Of a stretch of DNA of 64,000 nucleotides, positions 11,290-24,760 are shown piece by piece. How positions within the stretch are numbered: position 1 is the first letter of the stretch; every line of letters begins with the position of its first letter. A program made the translations under genes and the position numbers. The notes below the pieces were generated by a model. It made no database searches and had not been told where the DNA came from. It worked only from the letters and a program-made list of their open reading frames with translations. Source of the stretch: Siphonodentalium dalli. Taxonomy: Eukaryota > Mollusca > Scaphopoda > Gadilida > Siphonodentaliidae. The DNA lies in the NCBI GenBank assembly GCA_032622095.1, contig CP136066.1, positions 64,326,609 through 64,390,608 of the forward strand, read 5' to 3'.

Positions 11290-12564
11290 TATTTTCCACA
11301 ACATTTTGTCACGACACAACTCTAATAAAATGCATTGAGAAGATGTTCCGATTCTGAATATTGACCTAAATGTTTCCGTTAAATTACGCGCAATGACAAG
11401 ATAACAACCCAAATAAGGTAAATCGATTACGTTACTCATTCATGAATTTTTTACTATAGCCGCGCGCGCCATAGTATTTTACCACGTATAAGGAACGTGA
11501 CGTCATTTCATTGACTGATTTCGCCTATTGCAACCAACTTCAAAGGGGATTTTTCGGAGGAATTTTTCAAACAAACAACACACTTTATTGATTAAATTAG
11601 TAACTGTTTGGAATGTCATTGTGTGGATAAGCGTTCCTAGTTCTATGAGATATCACTGCTCACTTTCATTTGGAATATGCACTGGAATATCAGTGGAATT
11701 TGAAGCGGAACTGCTTGAAGATACTGAAGTGGATCTCAACACTGTTTTCATTTTCTTGGTGCGAATGCACTTGTGGGAACAATTGTTTATCACGATTTCG
11801 ATCTTTGGATTCCGAAGTGTAGCGTAACAGTACATAGGGCACATTGTTCATAAATATCGCCAAATGTCATTACGCCAATACAGTCTGTTTGTGTTATTCC
11901 TTGTATTTTATTTCTATTCTTACATCAATAAAATGTTTTATGCATGTTATATGCATTTTACATTCATTTTATGCATTTGTCAGGTTCACGACCAAAAGAC
12001 AAAAAAGTTAAAAAGACCTTTCGGATGCGATTTTAACCGGTTGTATTTCTAAGAAATGAGAAATACTTACGTAGATTGGACCAACCTTAGTTTTCGCTCA
12101 CTGAGCCAGAAGTGCCATAGTTACAGCGCATATATATTAGAATCGCCTATGTCCGTCACCATACGATCGCAGACAAAATGTAGGAAGAAGTACAGTAAGC
12201 TGTGATGACAGCGGTAGATCCTTTCTCTGACAACCTTTGAACGCATTACATGTTCAAACTCATCCGTAAAAGTTGGAGTTCTGTCGTGTGTCCATTTTGG
12301 ACCGGGGTGGCCGGGGTGTGTGGTGTATATTTAGGGTGTCTTGGTTGCCGCCACTGGCCCGATAAATGGAATTGGTCCCCTATTTTCACCCCTTTGTATG
12401 GCGGCCATTTTGGATCAAACTGGGGTGTTTGGAAAGGGTGGCGCAGCAACACCCTTTTATCAGCGAAATTAAATAATTTCGAATAATTCACCTTCGTGGT
12501 ATAACATGTTGGATATGAATCGAGGGAAAGTGCCCGGAAAAGCATACACCAATTATTATTAATT
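11290..12564. other. Non-coding DNA, right part shared with 46040-46760
   Basis: From about 11840 onward it parallels 46040 onward (CACATTGTTCATAAATATCGCC; CCTTGTATTTTATTTCTATTC). A GC-richer patch at 12290-12440 (GGACCGGGGTG, GGCCCGATAAATGG, GGATCAAACTGGGGTG) is partly repeated at 46490-46735. No gene is recognised. Confidence 0.45.
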
Positions 12565-14122
12565 AGATATAACACTTTTGCCTTGAGCTATTATCGACCT
12601 CGACTGACATCACTCCAAACTCGGCTGATAACCCAATACACTCGGCTGATAACCCAATAAACTCGGCTGATAACCCAATAAACTCGGCTAATCACCGAGC
12701 GAAGCGTAGTTTTTACATCCAACGTAACAGCCATTCGGGGATGCACTCAGTGCTAGACCGATACAACGACAATTTCATAATGGACTTGAAGTAATGGCGT
12801 TTCTTTGTGTGTTTCGCGTCATCTCGAACTGGTATTTACTCCATAATTTAAATGGAAAACGTGAATATCTACTCGGAATATAACGTGCGTGGTCATACAC
12901 AAATTTACAACTCTTCAACATCGTATTTAAGATGTAAATTTAGTTGTTTCGTTTATATTATATCTGTTGTCCATTCAATTTTATGTTTACACCGATGGAA
13001 TTGGAATGGATAGTGATGGTATTAACATAATATACTGTTGATCTAATTAATAAAGATGTTATTACTTGGTTTGTTGGATATCGGCCGAGACATATCAGCC
13101 TCGGTAACTTCATATCAGTTACCTCGGGCTGATATCTTGGCCGATATCTATCCAACCAAGTAATAATTAGAGGTAAATTATTATGGTAATACCATAGCTA
13201 TCCATTCCAATTTCAGTTCATAATAATGCTAATGACATGACATTTGTCACGAGTACATTATATATGATCAGGGCATTTGTTTACAAATTACATCGGCCAT
13301 CGGGCTGGAGTCTGGACTGGTCTGGACTGGAGTTAATAATTTTACCGGAGATCGCGGATTCGACTCTGTGTGTGTTGATAATTATTGGGTTGTTATTGAG
13401 TCATTTTAAACGTATATCGTAGCCAAACAAGTAATTCTTTTTATCATGGATATAGTTCATTGCTGAAAATTGAAATTGAAGTGTAAATATTTATTTTCTG
13501 AAAGTTTGCTTGGCGAAGTTGCTCGTTGACAATTTCGGCCAATTTATTTTCGGCCCATCAACCAAATTCCGAGATCGTCCAACGGAAAATCATGTTTTGG
13601 CAATTAATTTTCTGAGATGGATTAATAGTAGATAGTTGAAAATAAAGTGTTATAGTTGTAATTATAAGCCATCAACGTCGTTTTTCGGTTGATCGGCGTA
13701 GACATAAAATTGAATGGACAATATAATATAAACGAATAAACTAAATTTTAATCTTAAATACGACGTTGAGGAGTTGTAAATTTGGGTATGACCACGCACG
13801 TTATTTGTCCGAGTAGATATTCACGATTTCCATTTAAATTACGGTGTAAGATTTAATACCAGTTAGAAATGACACGAAACACACCATGAAACACCATTAC
13901 TTCAAGTCCATTATAAAATTGTCAGTATATCGGACTGGCACTGTGACTGCATCCCGAATGGTTGTTACGTTAGATGTAAACACTACGTTTTGCTCGGTGA
14001 CGTAACAACTGATGTCAGCCGAGTTTAGTGGCTTATCAGAGAGTTTAGTTGCTTGTCAGCTCAGTTTGGAGTGATGTCAACCGAGCTCGATAATAGGTCG
14101 CTCAAGGAAAAAGTGTGATATC
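12565..14122. mobile_element. 1.56 kb element with terminal inverted repeats of about 250 bp
   Basis: The left end GATATAACACTTTTGCCTTG is mirrored by CAAGGAAAAAGTGTGATATC. Mirrored blocks continue through ACTCGGCTGA repeats, GTAGTTTTTACATC and CATTACTTCAAGTCCATTAT on the right. The left end carries an extra three-fold repeat of ACTCGGCTGATAACCCAAT. A hairpin is nested at 13060-13165. The middle (13205-13700) recurs at 47345-47800 and, inverted, at 22090-22540. No transposase is seen. Confidence 0.7.
13060..13165. repeat. Nested hairpin, arms of about 50 bp
   Basis: TATTACTTGGTTTGTTGGAT is mirrored by ATCCAACCAAGTAATA with mismatches; the inner arm is GATATCGGCCGAGA and TCTTGGCCGATATC. The copy at 47345 lacks it, so it probably inserted later. 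Confidence 0.7.
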
Positions 14123-14124
14123 TA

Positions 14125-15110
14125 GTAAATAACCTCTAAATATCAAGTTTATTTTGAATTTATTTATCACATGTTCGGGACAATTTCAAGGGCTATACTT
14201 GCCAAAACGTCCAGAGCGAACCCGGAAGGTACTAAGTGGGATATAGAGAATTCTGTTCTTCCTTGCACCCACGAATGATATAATCCGGGTATTCAACCAA
14301 AACCCGTAGGTTTTCTTTTTATTATATGCGCTATAAACCGCACCAAAACTGCTAATTTTGTCCTACAGTTCACTTCAAATTGTTAGAAAGCTTCGACATT
14401 TGCATTTTGTTTACATTCCATCAATTGATTTGCTCACCACCGAATGACAAATATCGAGCATAGTCGCCATAAGAAATAGTCCCCATTGTTTTATTCTGAA
14501 ATGATGCGAGAAAATTAATGTATACATAATTTAGTGATAAGAATATATTAAAACAAATGAGTTAACATTATAACAATTAAATAACAGTTTATGAACCGTG
14601 AAAATCAATAATTAAAACAATAGTCCGGCTGTTATTGATACGCTTTGAAACTTAATGTGATTCGCCGCTATAAACCGGAAGTAATCTCCGAAAAAGTAAT
14701 ACTATTGTGTTATCCATCGAGTCGGTCAGTGTTATCCACCGAGTCGGTCCAGGCGATGGATATAACGCTCTACGCCACGGCAATTTCCAACTATTTAATG
14801 GGGAAGCATATAATAAAACTCTATATTTTCAGCACTCTCAGGATAGCCAAATTTCATTTCAACTATGAGATTTTATTAGGAATTACGTTCAGCTGCATTA
14901 AATATAAAACCACTTTATTATGCCTTTATAGCCAATTAATATACACACGATCTTCAATTTTATCTGTATTTTATTCATAAAGAGCTAACTGCAGTCTTGA
15001 AATTAGGTATTATAGAAATTATGTTGTTGTTGTTGTCATTGTAGCCTTGAAGTGATACACTATTTTTAACCAACGGTGAGATAGCCTAGGTTCACCCAAG
15101 CTGGCTGGTC
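14125..15110. other. Non-coding DNA shared with 51070-51500
   Basis: Blocks such as TTTATTATGCCTTTATAGCC and TTCACCCAAGCTGGCTGG occur in both places; about 500 bp (14270-14800) are extra here. A weaker match also lies upstream of A' (about 36110-36300). It probably belongs to the ancestral far-upstream region of the B genes. No gene is seen. Confidence 0.45.
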
Positions 15111-15204
15111 GTGATGATGACGTTATATGTGCACGAATGTTACTGACAACCATATTTGGTATCATGAACGGTTTGACAAAAGGCTAAATTCTTCTCTGTC
15201 GTTG

Positions 15205-17790
15205 TATAGAATACTAGCAGATTAGCCCGCCACTGGCGGGATTGGTCCCATGGCTTGGTCGATCCTTTAATTTTTGTTTCCCAAGGTAACCCCGTACAGG
15301 CACTACCCACACGTCCTACAGGGTCAATGACGTCACCCGTTAAAACAGCACCCACATGACGTCATACATATAAAGCCTCTCGGCGATGACGTCAATAACG
15401 GTATGATTACGGACAAACTAAAAAATACCAAATTATGCTGGCCCCCCCCCCCGCTGCTGAAAATTACAATGTATTTTACATGTCTGGACTCACACTTATG
15501 ATGTAGGCAAGTATTTAACCCCTCAATCCATCAATTCCAAGGACGGTGTCATGGCGGAGGGTGAAGGAGTGCTCGGATGTTCTCAGAAGCGGTGCGATGA
15601 CACTTCCCGTGGGTTTTTACCCTTAGATAGGAAGTTTGGGCTCAATCGGTCGAGCCGTTTTCGAGTCTATAAAGGACACATTATATACGGAAGTCTCAAA
15701 ATAGATATATACTAGCAGGTTAGCCCGCCACTGGCGGCATTTGTCTCATGGCTTTGTTTCAGAAACATGACATTTTTTTAATTTAACCAAATTTCAAGTC
15801 GATAGCTCCACCCGTTTCCGAGATCTGGTCTGCGCATGCGCGAAGCTTGCATCGCACGGGCTCGGCGACCCGATAAAATTCGTACCCGGGGCAAGATACA
15901 TTCACATACCAAATTTCAAGTCGATAGGTCCACCGGTTTCCGAGATCTCGTCTGCGCATGCGCGAAGCTGGCGTCGCACGGACTCGGCGACCCGATAAAA
16001 TTTGTATCCGGGGCAAGATACATTCACAATTTCACATAGCAAATTTCAAGTCGATAGCTCCACCCGTTTGCGAGATAACGCATTCTTTGTTTTTCAATGA
16101 GTTAATTCATGGTACCCGTCCTCCCCGTCCTAAACTTCAGAGCGGACAGTCAATTAATCCCGTCGTGAAATCCCTCTGCATAATATTTCGAGCTCTTAGA
16201 TCAATTCTGCCTTTTTAGTGGCATTTCGTCCGCATCCGTATTTCGGACGTATGGGGTCAGTCGTTTAGCCACGTCCATTGGAATCCGCATCGGACGCATG
16301 GGGTATCGTTTAGCCACGTCCATTGCAATAAAGAGCGTTATTTGTTAAAACCTCCGTATAAGGTATAGATAAAGAGCATTATTGCCTTAACCCCCTCAGT
16401 GCCTTTGCGGTGATTTGGGAGTGGATAAAGGGTGCTCAGAGCTTCTCGAAAACACGATTACGGCGGTGTCGGTGTGATTTTACACTTACATACGAAATTT
16501 GATCTCAATCTGTACACGCGTTTTGGATTCTATGAAGTACACACACACACACACACATATATACGAAGTCTCAAAATATATAGTATAGACTAGCAGGTTA
16601 GCCCGCCACTGGCGGCATTCGTCCCATGGCTTTGGTCGATCCATTAATTTTAGTTTTTCAATGTAACCCCGTACAGGACCGGGCTACTCAAAAACCAAAT
16701 TTCAAGTCGATAGCTCCACCCGTTTCCGAGATCTGGTCTGCGCATGCGCGTATCTGGCGTCGCACGGGCTCGGCGACCCGATAAAATTCGTATCCGGGGC
16801 AAGATACATTCACATACCAAATTTCAAGTTGATAGCTCCACCCGTTTCCGATATCTCGTCTGCGCATGCGCTGCCCGGGCGTCGCACGGGCCCGCCTATA
16901 CGACAGCGACGACCACCTGGTCAAACTACACTCACGTACCAAGTTTCGTCCCGATCGGTCGAGGTGTTGGTATCTGATGCAAAAGACGAAATTGTGAGTG
17001 TTGGTCAATAGTCCCCGCCGTGAACCCCATCGTCGCAAAGAGCGGACAGTCAATTAACCCCGTTGTGAACCTCAATCACCAACGCGACGTAAACATGTGT
17101 TGCGTTCTAAAAATAGGAAAGCACTTTCTCTCTGCATAATTCTGCAGATGCTAATAACGTTGCTCCCCGTAGGTAGCAATATCGTTGTTGTTGATATTTA
17201 CGGCTTGGGGGCTATTTTCTTATTTAGCAAGTTTGAGGTCAATCGGTTAGAGTCTATAAAGGACACACTCATATATATGACACTTCCCGTAGGTAGCAAT
17301 TTGAGCTCAATCGGTATTCCCTGGAATTTCCCGTAGATTGGCAGATTCCAGTAGCTTTATAACGGTATATCTGGGGAGAAATCTGATGCTATATTCGTGA
17401 TTATCTGGGATTATTTCGGTATATACTGTAAAAACAGCGCGCCATCCGTGCTCGCAGGGAATAAATTTCGAGCGATAACGTTTGCGTTCCCGTATAACTC
17501 TGCAGATGCGAATAACGTTGAATGGGAAAAAGACGCTCTTTATAGAGATGCGTCAAAAACAAACGCTCATTAAATAATCACTTGATTAACCCCCGCCGTG
17601 CCTATGCGGTGATTTGAGATTGGAGAACGGGTGCTCTGAGCTTCCCTAAACCGCGACCATGTTCGTGTCGGTGCGATTTGACACTTACATAGGAAGTTTG
17701 AGCTCAATCTTTACACGCGTTTTGGATTCTATGAAGTACCCACACACACACACACACACACACATATATACGAAGTCTCAAAATATATAG
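15205..17790. repeat. Head-to-tail copies of an ACTAGCAGGTTAGCCCGCC repeat with inner tandem units
   Basis: Copies start near 15213, 15712 and 16585 with CTAGCAG-TTAGCCCGCCACTGGCGG (a small GC hairpin) and end in GAAGTCTCAAAATATATA. Inside, a unit of about 115-130 bp with CAAATTTCAAGTCGATAG, CTCCACC, CGTTTCCGAGATCT, CTGCGCATGCGC and CTCGGCGACCCGATAAAAT is repeated three times at 15785-16080 and twice at 16690-16880. CA microsatellites are at 16540 and 17741. No protein signature is visible. Compact tandem cores with microsatellites resemble Helitron-derived or SINE-like repeats, but I cannot assign a class. Confidence 0.65.
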
Positions 17791-17794
17791 TATA

Positions 17795-19115
17795 GACTAG
17801 AAGGTGACCCGACTTCGTCCGGGCTTTGACCTTGAATTGTCCATTTTGAAGATCAAGGTCAAGTGGGGTAACGATTTGACCAGTCCAAAACACTGCCCGC
17901 ACAAAAGTACCCGACAAACGTGCCCGTCGAAATCCATCCGGGTTTACCCGATTTGACCTTGAATTGATCATTTTGAAGGTCAAGGTCAGGTCGGGGTCAC
18001 GACTCGACCCGTCCAAAATACTCAGTAGACAAAAGTAACCCCACGTATCAAATTTCGTCGAAATCCCATAAAAATTGGCGATCTGACCTTGAATTGACCC
18101 GATTTCAAGGTCAAAGTCACGTCGCACGGGCAAATGAATATGCTTATGAGACTCCCCATACGAAAGTACCCCCACATACCAAGTTTCATCGAAATCCCGT
18201 GATATTCCGTCGTTTGACCTTGAAATGACCCGATTTCAAGGTCAAGGTCACATCGCACGGGCAAATTAATCGGCTTATGCCACTCCCCGATCGAAGATAC
18301 CACCACATACCAAGTTTCATCGAAATCCCGTGATATTCGGGCGTTTGACCTTGAAATGACCCGATTTCAAGGTCAAGGTCACATAGCACGGGCAAATTAA
18401 TAGGCTTATGCCCGTTCCCGGCAGAAAATACCCCCACATACAAAGTTTCATCGAAATCGGGTCGGCCGTTTTCGAGTTCATCGCGAACACACAGACACAC
18501 AGACAGACAGACAGATCTTCAAAAATATATAATAGATAGAAGGTGACCCGACTTCGTCCGGGCTTTTACCTTGAATTGTCCATTTTGAAGATCAAGGTCA
18601 AGTGGGGTAACGATTTGACCAGTCCAAAACACTGCCCGCACAAAAGTACCCGACAAACGTGCCCGTCGAAATCCATCCGGTTTTACCCGATTTGACCTTG
18701 AATTGATCATTTTGAAGTCAAGGTCAGGTCGGGGTCACGACTCGACCCGTCCAAAATACTCAGTGGACAAAACTAACCCCACGTATCAAATTTCGTCGAA
18801 ATCCCATCAAAATTGGCGATTTGACCTTGAAGTTACCCGATTTCAAGGTCAATGTCACGTCGCACGGGCAAATGAATATGCTTATGAGACTCGCCATAAG
18901 AAAGTACCCCCACATACCAAGTTTCATCGAAATACCGTGATATTCGGGCGTTTGTCCTTGAAATGACCCGATTTCAAGGTCAAGGTCACGTCGCACGGGC
19001 AAATTAATAGGCCTATGCCCGTTCCCGGCCGAAAATACCCCCACATACAAAGTTTCATCGAAATCGGGTCGGCCGTTTTCGAGTTCATCGCGAACACACA
19101 GACACACAGACATAT
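17795..19115. repeat. Two copies of a repeat rich in TGACCTT/AAGGTCA half-sites
   Basis: Copy 1 runs 17800-18535 and copy 2 18537-19112; both start GAAGGTGACCCGACTTCGTC and end GAACACACAGACACACAGAC. Each holds successive units of about 130 bp of the form TTGACCTTGAA...TTCAAGGTCAAGGTCA followed by CCCCACATACCAAGTTTCAT and CGAAATCCCGTGATATTC. Related units occur at 51950-52460 and 54150-54640. The inverted pairs of TTGACCTTGAA and TTCAAGGTCAA could also form short stems. Confidence 0.75.
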
Positions 19116-19536
19116 CAGCGAGAGTGGCGCCCATAAGCATGAATAACTCATGTTTTCAAACATTGGTATTATATACCCGAGGCGTCATGTCTATTGTTAG
19201 ACCACTAAACGTGTATGTATCGTTTTTTTCCCGATCTAAAAATATATATAGTTAATCATTACGCAGGCCCATGATGTTGTCGCAGTCGCACTATACAATA
19301 CTTATATTTTTGCAGTTCAGCGATCGATAACAAACTGAGTGTACTCTCTCAATGGGCACTGTCTCATTTGAATGATATGTTAGACATAAATTAACCTCCA
19401 TTTGAACAAATGGCCACCGAATGTGTGCCAGTAAATGTATGAGTATAAATAGAATCATAGAACTTTCTATGAACATGCAGGGTTGGACTGAAATTGTATG
19501 ACGATAGCTATACACACGTCGGTACATATGAATGGT
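19115..19536 (+). promoter_or_regulatory. Probable promoter region of gene B
   Basis: This stretch is conserved upstream of all three visible first exons: GCAGGCCCATG-TGTTGTCGCAGTCG occurs at about 19265, 36490 and 51690. A good TATA box, TATAAATAG, is at 19444-19452, with the same sequence at 56211-56219 before B' and a related GGTATAAGAATC at about 36652 before A'. Transcription would start about 30 bp downstream, which places the MITE at 19537 in the 5' leader. Confidence 0.5.
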
Positions 19537-19937
19537 TTAACCCTTTACCCAAACAGAACGGCCCTGTGCCAATGCATTCTCTTATATATGCGAGTCGACC
19601 ATAGGTCGCCTCGCATATATAAGAGAATGCATTGGCTTAACACATTAAAAATTATAAAATTGTTAAAGAATGTAAGAAAAAATGGTAAAAAGTGTTTAAA
19701 AAAGATTTTTTTTAGGCCAATGCATTCTCTTATATATGCGAGGCGACCTATGGTCGACTCGCATATATAAGAGAATGCATTGGCACAGGGTATAACTGTA
19801 ACCATCACAATGTGGTCAATGAGCCGGTTCCAATGATATCCATATCTGTATGGTTTTATTGAGACAGACCCAAGATAATTTAGGCTGTTGCAGCTTTATT
19901 TGGCCGGTTTTGGCCGGTTTGTTGGGTAAAGGGTTAA
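19537..19937. mobile_element. piggyBac-like MITE (family A), copy 2, in the 5' leader of gene B
   Basis: TTAA at both ends (19537-19540, 19934-19937), left end TTAACCCTTTACCCAAAC, right end GTTGGGTAAAGGGTTAA. Two hairpins of about 68 bp lie at 19565-19635 and 19714-19785 in opposite orientation. It ends 101 bp before the ATG of gene B. A matching copy sits at the same place before B' (56304-56704), so it predates the block duplication. Confidence 0.85.
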
Positions 19938-20038
19938 ACATTCAACAGCGGTGGATAATTATCTCTTGTTTTTGAGGAAAATATATCTTTGTGCAACAAC
20001 ACAAAAACAAAAACAAAACAAAAACTCGGTAAAGGAGT

Positions 20039-23000
20039 ATGATTCGTTGTATTATCCGTGGTGGTTCTTCGCCTCGTTGTGAAGTATGCTTCGATGCAAC
20101 TGACTTCAGTGAATTGTTATGTTGTAAACTTCAAGTATGTGATGCATGCCTTCGCATTTATTTCGGCATCAAACTGATTGCAGGTAAAGTCAAGATTGAC
20201 TGCCCCGGGTGTTCTAAACCACTGGAAGAGGATTTAATCGACGGCTACCTTTCATACGAGTTTAAAGTTCGTTTGATTCAGAATATAGTTGACAGTACTC
20301 GGGACCCTAATAGGAAAACTTGCCCCGGATGTAAACTAGTCACGAACCGATGTGAAGTGCAAATTATTTCCAACAGATCAAACGGCGCGCCCGTTGAATG
20401 CAGCGAGTGTGATTTTCAGTGGTGCTTCGAGTGTCATGGACCCTATCATGAGGGAAAAACGTGTTCGATGGCCATGGGGTCAGGTGACGCTCAGTTGAAA
20501 CGGTGGGCTAAACGCAACAAGAACTCACAGAAGAACGCAAGGAGATGTCCAGGATGCAATGTATTTATATTCAGCCTGTTCTCTCAGCAATACACACCTA
20601 TTGTGCTTTTATTATGTCAGCTCTTGCAATTAGCCAATCAGCGTCGATATATAGTGACGGTATATATATGAACCCATATTAGGTCGGTGACCTAATATGA
20701 AATCAATATTAGGTACTTATCCGCCATCTTGTTTTTTTTCTTCAGAAACTCAGTCGCATCGGGAATATTTTTTTGTGTATTTTGGCGCCAAGAAAGGGAA
20801 TATCTGTCGGAAATCATTTTCTGTGAATTTAAAGACATAGTGCCATGTATCAAAACCTGCATGCGATATATTTGAGGAATTCTAAAGACTCATAAATAAA
20901 CTATCAAACTCAACAAGTAATCCTACTTCTGGTAATTAGCCATTGAATCAATGCGTTGACGTTCAACGCCCATGACGCGTCACTGTGACGTTGCATAATT
21001 TATGGCCATAGACGACACATTTATCTTACCAAATATGTCATAAACGTCGTTTTTCGGTTGATCTATGAGCGTATAGACCGATCAGTAGACGAATAACATA
21101 CTGTATAATTCCACACCGTATTACCGATCCGGATTACCACCGGTCACGATGCGGATCACTACCGGCTGAAAGTGGCAATTTGTGTAACGGTAGGTCGACT
21201 AAAACGTTAATTATATTATATATCTGAATGTAACCCACACAAAGTTTGTTGCCGCCGTCTTTCTTACATACATTAGAAAATGGCCACGCCAAGAAAATAT
21301 AAAATAATCGCCTACGATAACCTTAGAGGTAGCATATGTTACTAGGATCTAGTTGCACGTGGCCCATTATTTATCTTCATTGGTACAATACATGATGCAA
21401 ATGCATGGAATTTTCTCTTATTTCTGTTGCGTATACAAGAATGTCCATAACTGTACAAAATGGCAATATGGTTTGTCAAGTTGAATGTAAATTAAACGCG
21501 TAGTATCGATTTCCATACTCATGGGTTCCAAAAAACAGGATGCGGATCGGCACCGTTCACTATTCTGCCGGTACAGATCCGTACCCGTTCATTTCATGGG
21601 TATCTATGTTCAAAACGTCCCAGATGGCCACAAATCGAACATACAAACGTGTACATTAGGCGAATGACTTAGTAAATGGTCTATATTTTCGTACCACGAG
21701 AATACCGCATAAATAAATAAAACACGAACCATCCATATCAGCTACTGCTCGAAATAATGAAACACAATGGTAAACATGCGTTACAAATATAAGAATAAGT
21801 GAACATATATTGTATACTTATCAGATTTATCGGCGTCCTCCGCTAGCCCAGTTACTCCTATACACGAAGGGAGAAAACATTCACACCTTCCACAGAATGT
21901 AGGGCGAAAATGATCCAACTACAATGATGCCACGTGGCACGCTTTTGTCAAAAACAGCCGGTAGTGATCCGCATCGTGACCGGTGGTAATCCGGATCGGT
22001 AATACGGTGTGAATTCCGCGAAGCCGATTATACTAAGTATGTTATTCGTCTACTGATCGGTCTATACGCTCATAGATCAACCGAAAAACGACGTTGATGG
22101 CTAATAATTACAACTATAACACTTTATTTTCAGCTATCTACTATTAATCCAGAAAAATAATTGCCAAAACATGATTTTCCGTTGGACGATCTCAAAATTT
22201 GGTTGATGGGCCGAAAATAAATTGGCCGAAATTGTCAACGAGCAACTTCGTCAAGCAAACTTTCAGAAAATAAATATTTACGCTTCAACTTCAATTTTCA
22301 GCAATGAACAATCCATGATAAAAAGAATTACTTGTTTGGCTACGATTTACGTTTAAAATGACTCAACAACAACCCAATAAGTATCAACCCACAAAGAGTC
22401 GAATCCGCGATCTCCGGTAAAATTATTAAATCCAGACCAGTCCAGACTCCAGTCCGATCATGGCCGATGTAATTTGTAAACAAATGCCCTGATCATATCT
22501 AATGTGCTCGTGACAAATGTCATGTCATTAGCATTGTAATAAAGCTGAAAAATGTTAAAAGGGTTGTAATCGGGTAACACATTTTATTTATTTCCAATAA
22601 AATTTGCCATGTTGATCAGCCTGATTCATGATAATTTCTGTTCACAGTAACTATACACGTTGTCATAGACGCTTTTTCGAAAATTGGACAAATCAAAAAC
22701 GCGGCACGAAGTTTGAGTGTTCAATCGAGCTTTACAAAAACATGAATACGGCTGAAATGAACAGACATAAGTATAGTATAGTGTAGATAAGAAGCAGAGA
22801 CATGGAATATAGACATAGACTACTTGTTCAAATGTTTCTAACATTGAGTTTTCGAGTTGTTTTTTCACTGAAATTCTAATGGAATTCTCGTTCCGCGCTT
22901 TCGCGTCATCCGGGGACGTCGTGTGGGGCGACGGTTATAGACTCGCCCAATTTTCTTTTAAAGTGTCACTACGCGATGTGACTCGTCTACTGCAAAGTCT

Positions 23001-24685
23001 ATACACTGATAGACGCAGGTCACGCGGTAGCCTCTCGACCAATCAAATGCCCGCATTTCGACGAAAACGAAAGTAGTTGTAATTATATTACAATAAATTA
23101 CAGCGACGATTAATTAAAAGGAAATGCTGGGTTTTGTCATAATAAATACGTTGCGGGACGCTTAGTGGTCGGATATGGTGTCATGTGAGGCTCAGCGAGA
23201 TCAATATTAGGCTTGGCCTACGGCCTCGCCTAATATTTATCTCATTTTGCCTCACATGACACCATATCCGACCACTAAGCGTCCCGTAACTTATAATATT
23301 CCCACCATTTATACATGTAGATATACAACGGACAATTGCCATGAATAGCATTATTTTAACTTGTGCATGTACTTGAATTTGGGACTATATGTGTCAATGC
23401 AGTAACATTATTAGCTCACATCAAGAAGAAAATGTCAATTATGTTAGTGCGGGGTATACATGTACATGTATTATTCAGCGATATTACATCATGCCGCGAA
23501 TATGTACTCTGGCTACGCTGGTTGAGATCATATTTCACCGTTCAATATAGAAGGGAACATTTTAATATTCTATCCTGTTCTATATGACGGGGAACTTTAT
23601 AAAAAAAATGTACGGGGCTAGTAAATTGTACTCGAAATTGTACTGTCCATGACATCAATGTGTCTTTCTGTGATATGTAATGCTCGTAGAAAGGTAGGCC
23701 ATATCGATACCGGGAAAAATTAAACAGCGAATATGATTTCATATATTAGAGCGCAAGCCACCATCTGGCTTCAACTATATCTTTTAAAGGTACTCAATCC
23801 GATAAAACTCCTCTCAATTACTATTTCAATGGCTTCGGGGGTCAAAAATATTTGATTCGAGTCGAGGAAGTCACCCATCAAAGCTCAGATTTGTTAGATA
23901 TCGATTTTAGAAATCTATTATTTTTCATTATCGGGAATACTATCTGGCCCAGAACTGAGTCAACATTGCGTTAAAATTACCACTTGATTTTAGAGTTATC
24001 CATCCTTGTCTGTTTGAATAGATTTGGAGAACACATCCAGAGCAGATTACGGCAGTTAGTAGTACGCATCTCGAGTTTATAACCCATTTCAAAAATCAAT
24101 ATCTAATAACTCTGAGCTTTGTTTGATGGGTTCCTCGACTCGAATCAAATATTTTTTACCCCCAAAGCCAAAGAAATAGTAATATAGGACCCTCTGATCG
24201 GATTGTTGTTGTTGGAATCTGTTGAGATGGGGACCCTCTTTACGGATTGAGTACCTTTAAATGTTTGATATATAGAATTTGCATATTCATATTTACAATC
24301 TCACACATGTATATGGTACAAAATAGAAGAGTCATCCATGCATGTAGGTCCATTTAAAACTAAAGATATACAACAATGCACAGGTCTATGTTCGATATAT
24401 CATCCGGATTCATTAAACCGGTTTACTCTGTGGTTGGTTCAACTATAGGTTTATTACTATTTAGCGTTGCATCAACTGCTATGCCATATCACGACGCTAG
24501 TTTTATTGGCAGAGGAAAGGTTGAATGGCAAAATAATACCAATTCAAATAGAAACGTCAGAATCCTGGTAAACGTCTGATTCACCAATTATACTCTCTCT
24601 CTCTCTTTCATGGAAACACCCGTCTGGACAGCTTAAGGTAGTCTATTGCAGCATGATCCTTGTTGATTGAGCCACCGGGGACCCC

Positions 24686-24760
<75 letters not shown>

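Noticed and set aside
13237-13422. 61-codon frame repeated at 47360-47545
   Set aside because: Both lie in the same dispersed element and the third, inverted copy does not show the same open frame clearly; no known family.
22626-22868. 80-codon minus-strand frame, related frame at 47014-47220
   Set aside because: The two copies are parts of one repeat and their frames end differently; no domain or start context.
24376-24579. 67-codon frame with a hydrophobic stretch in intron 1 of gene B
   Set aside because: It is missing from the B' intron, and I can identify no splice signals or family.
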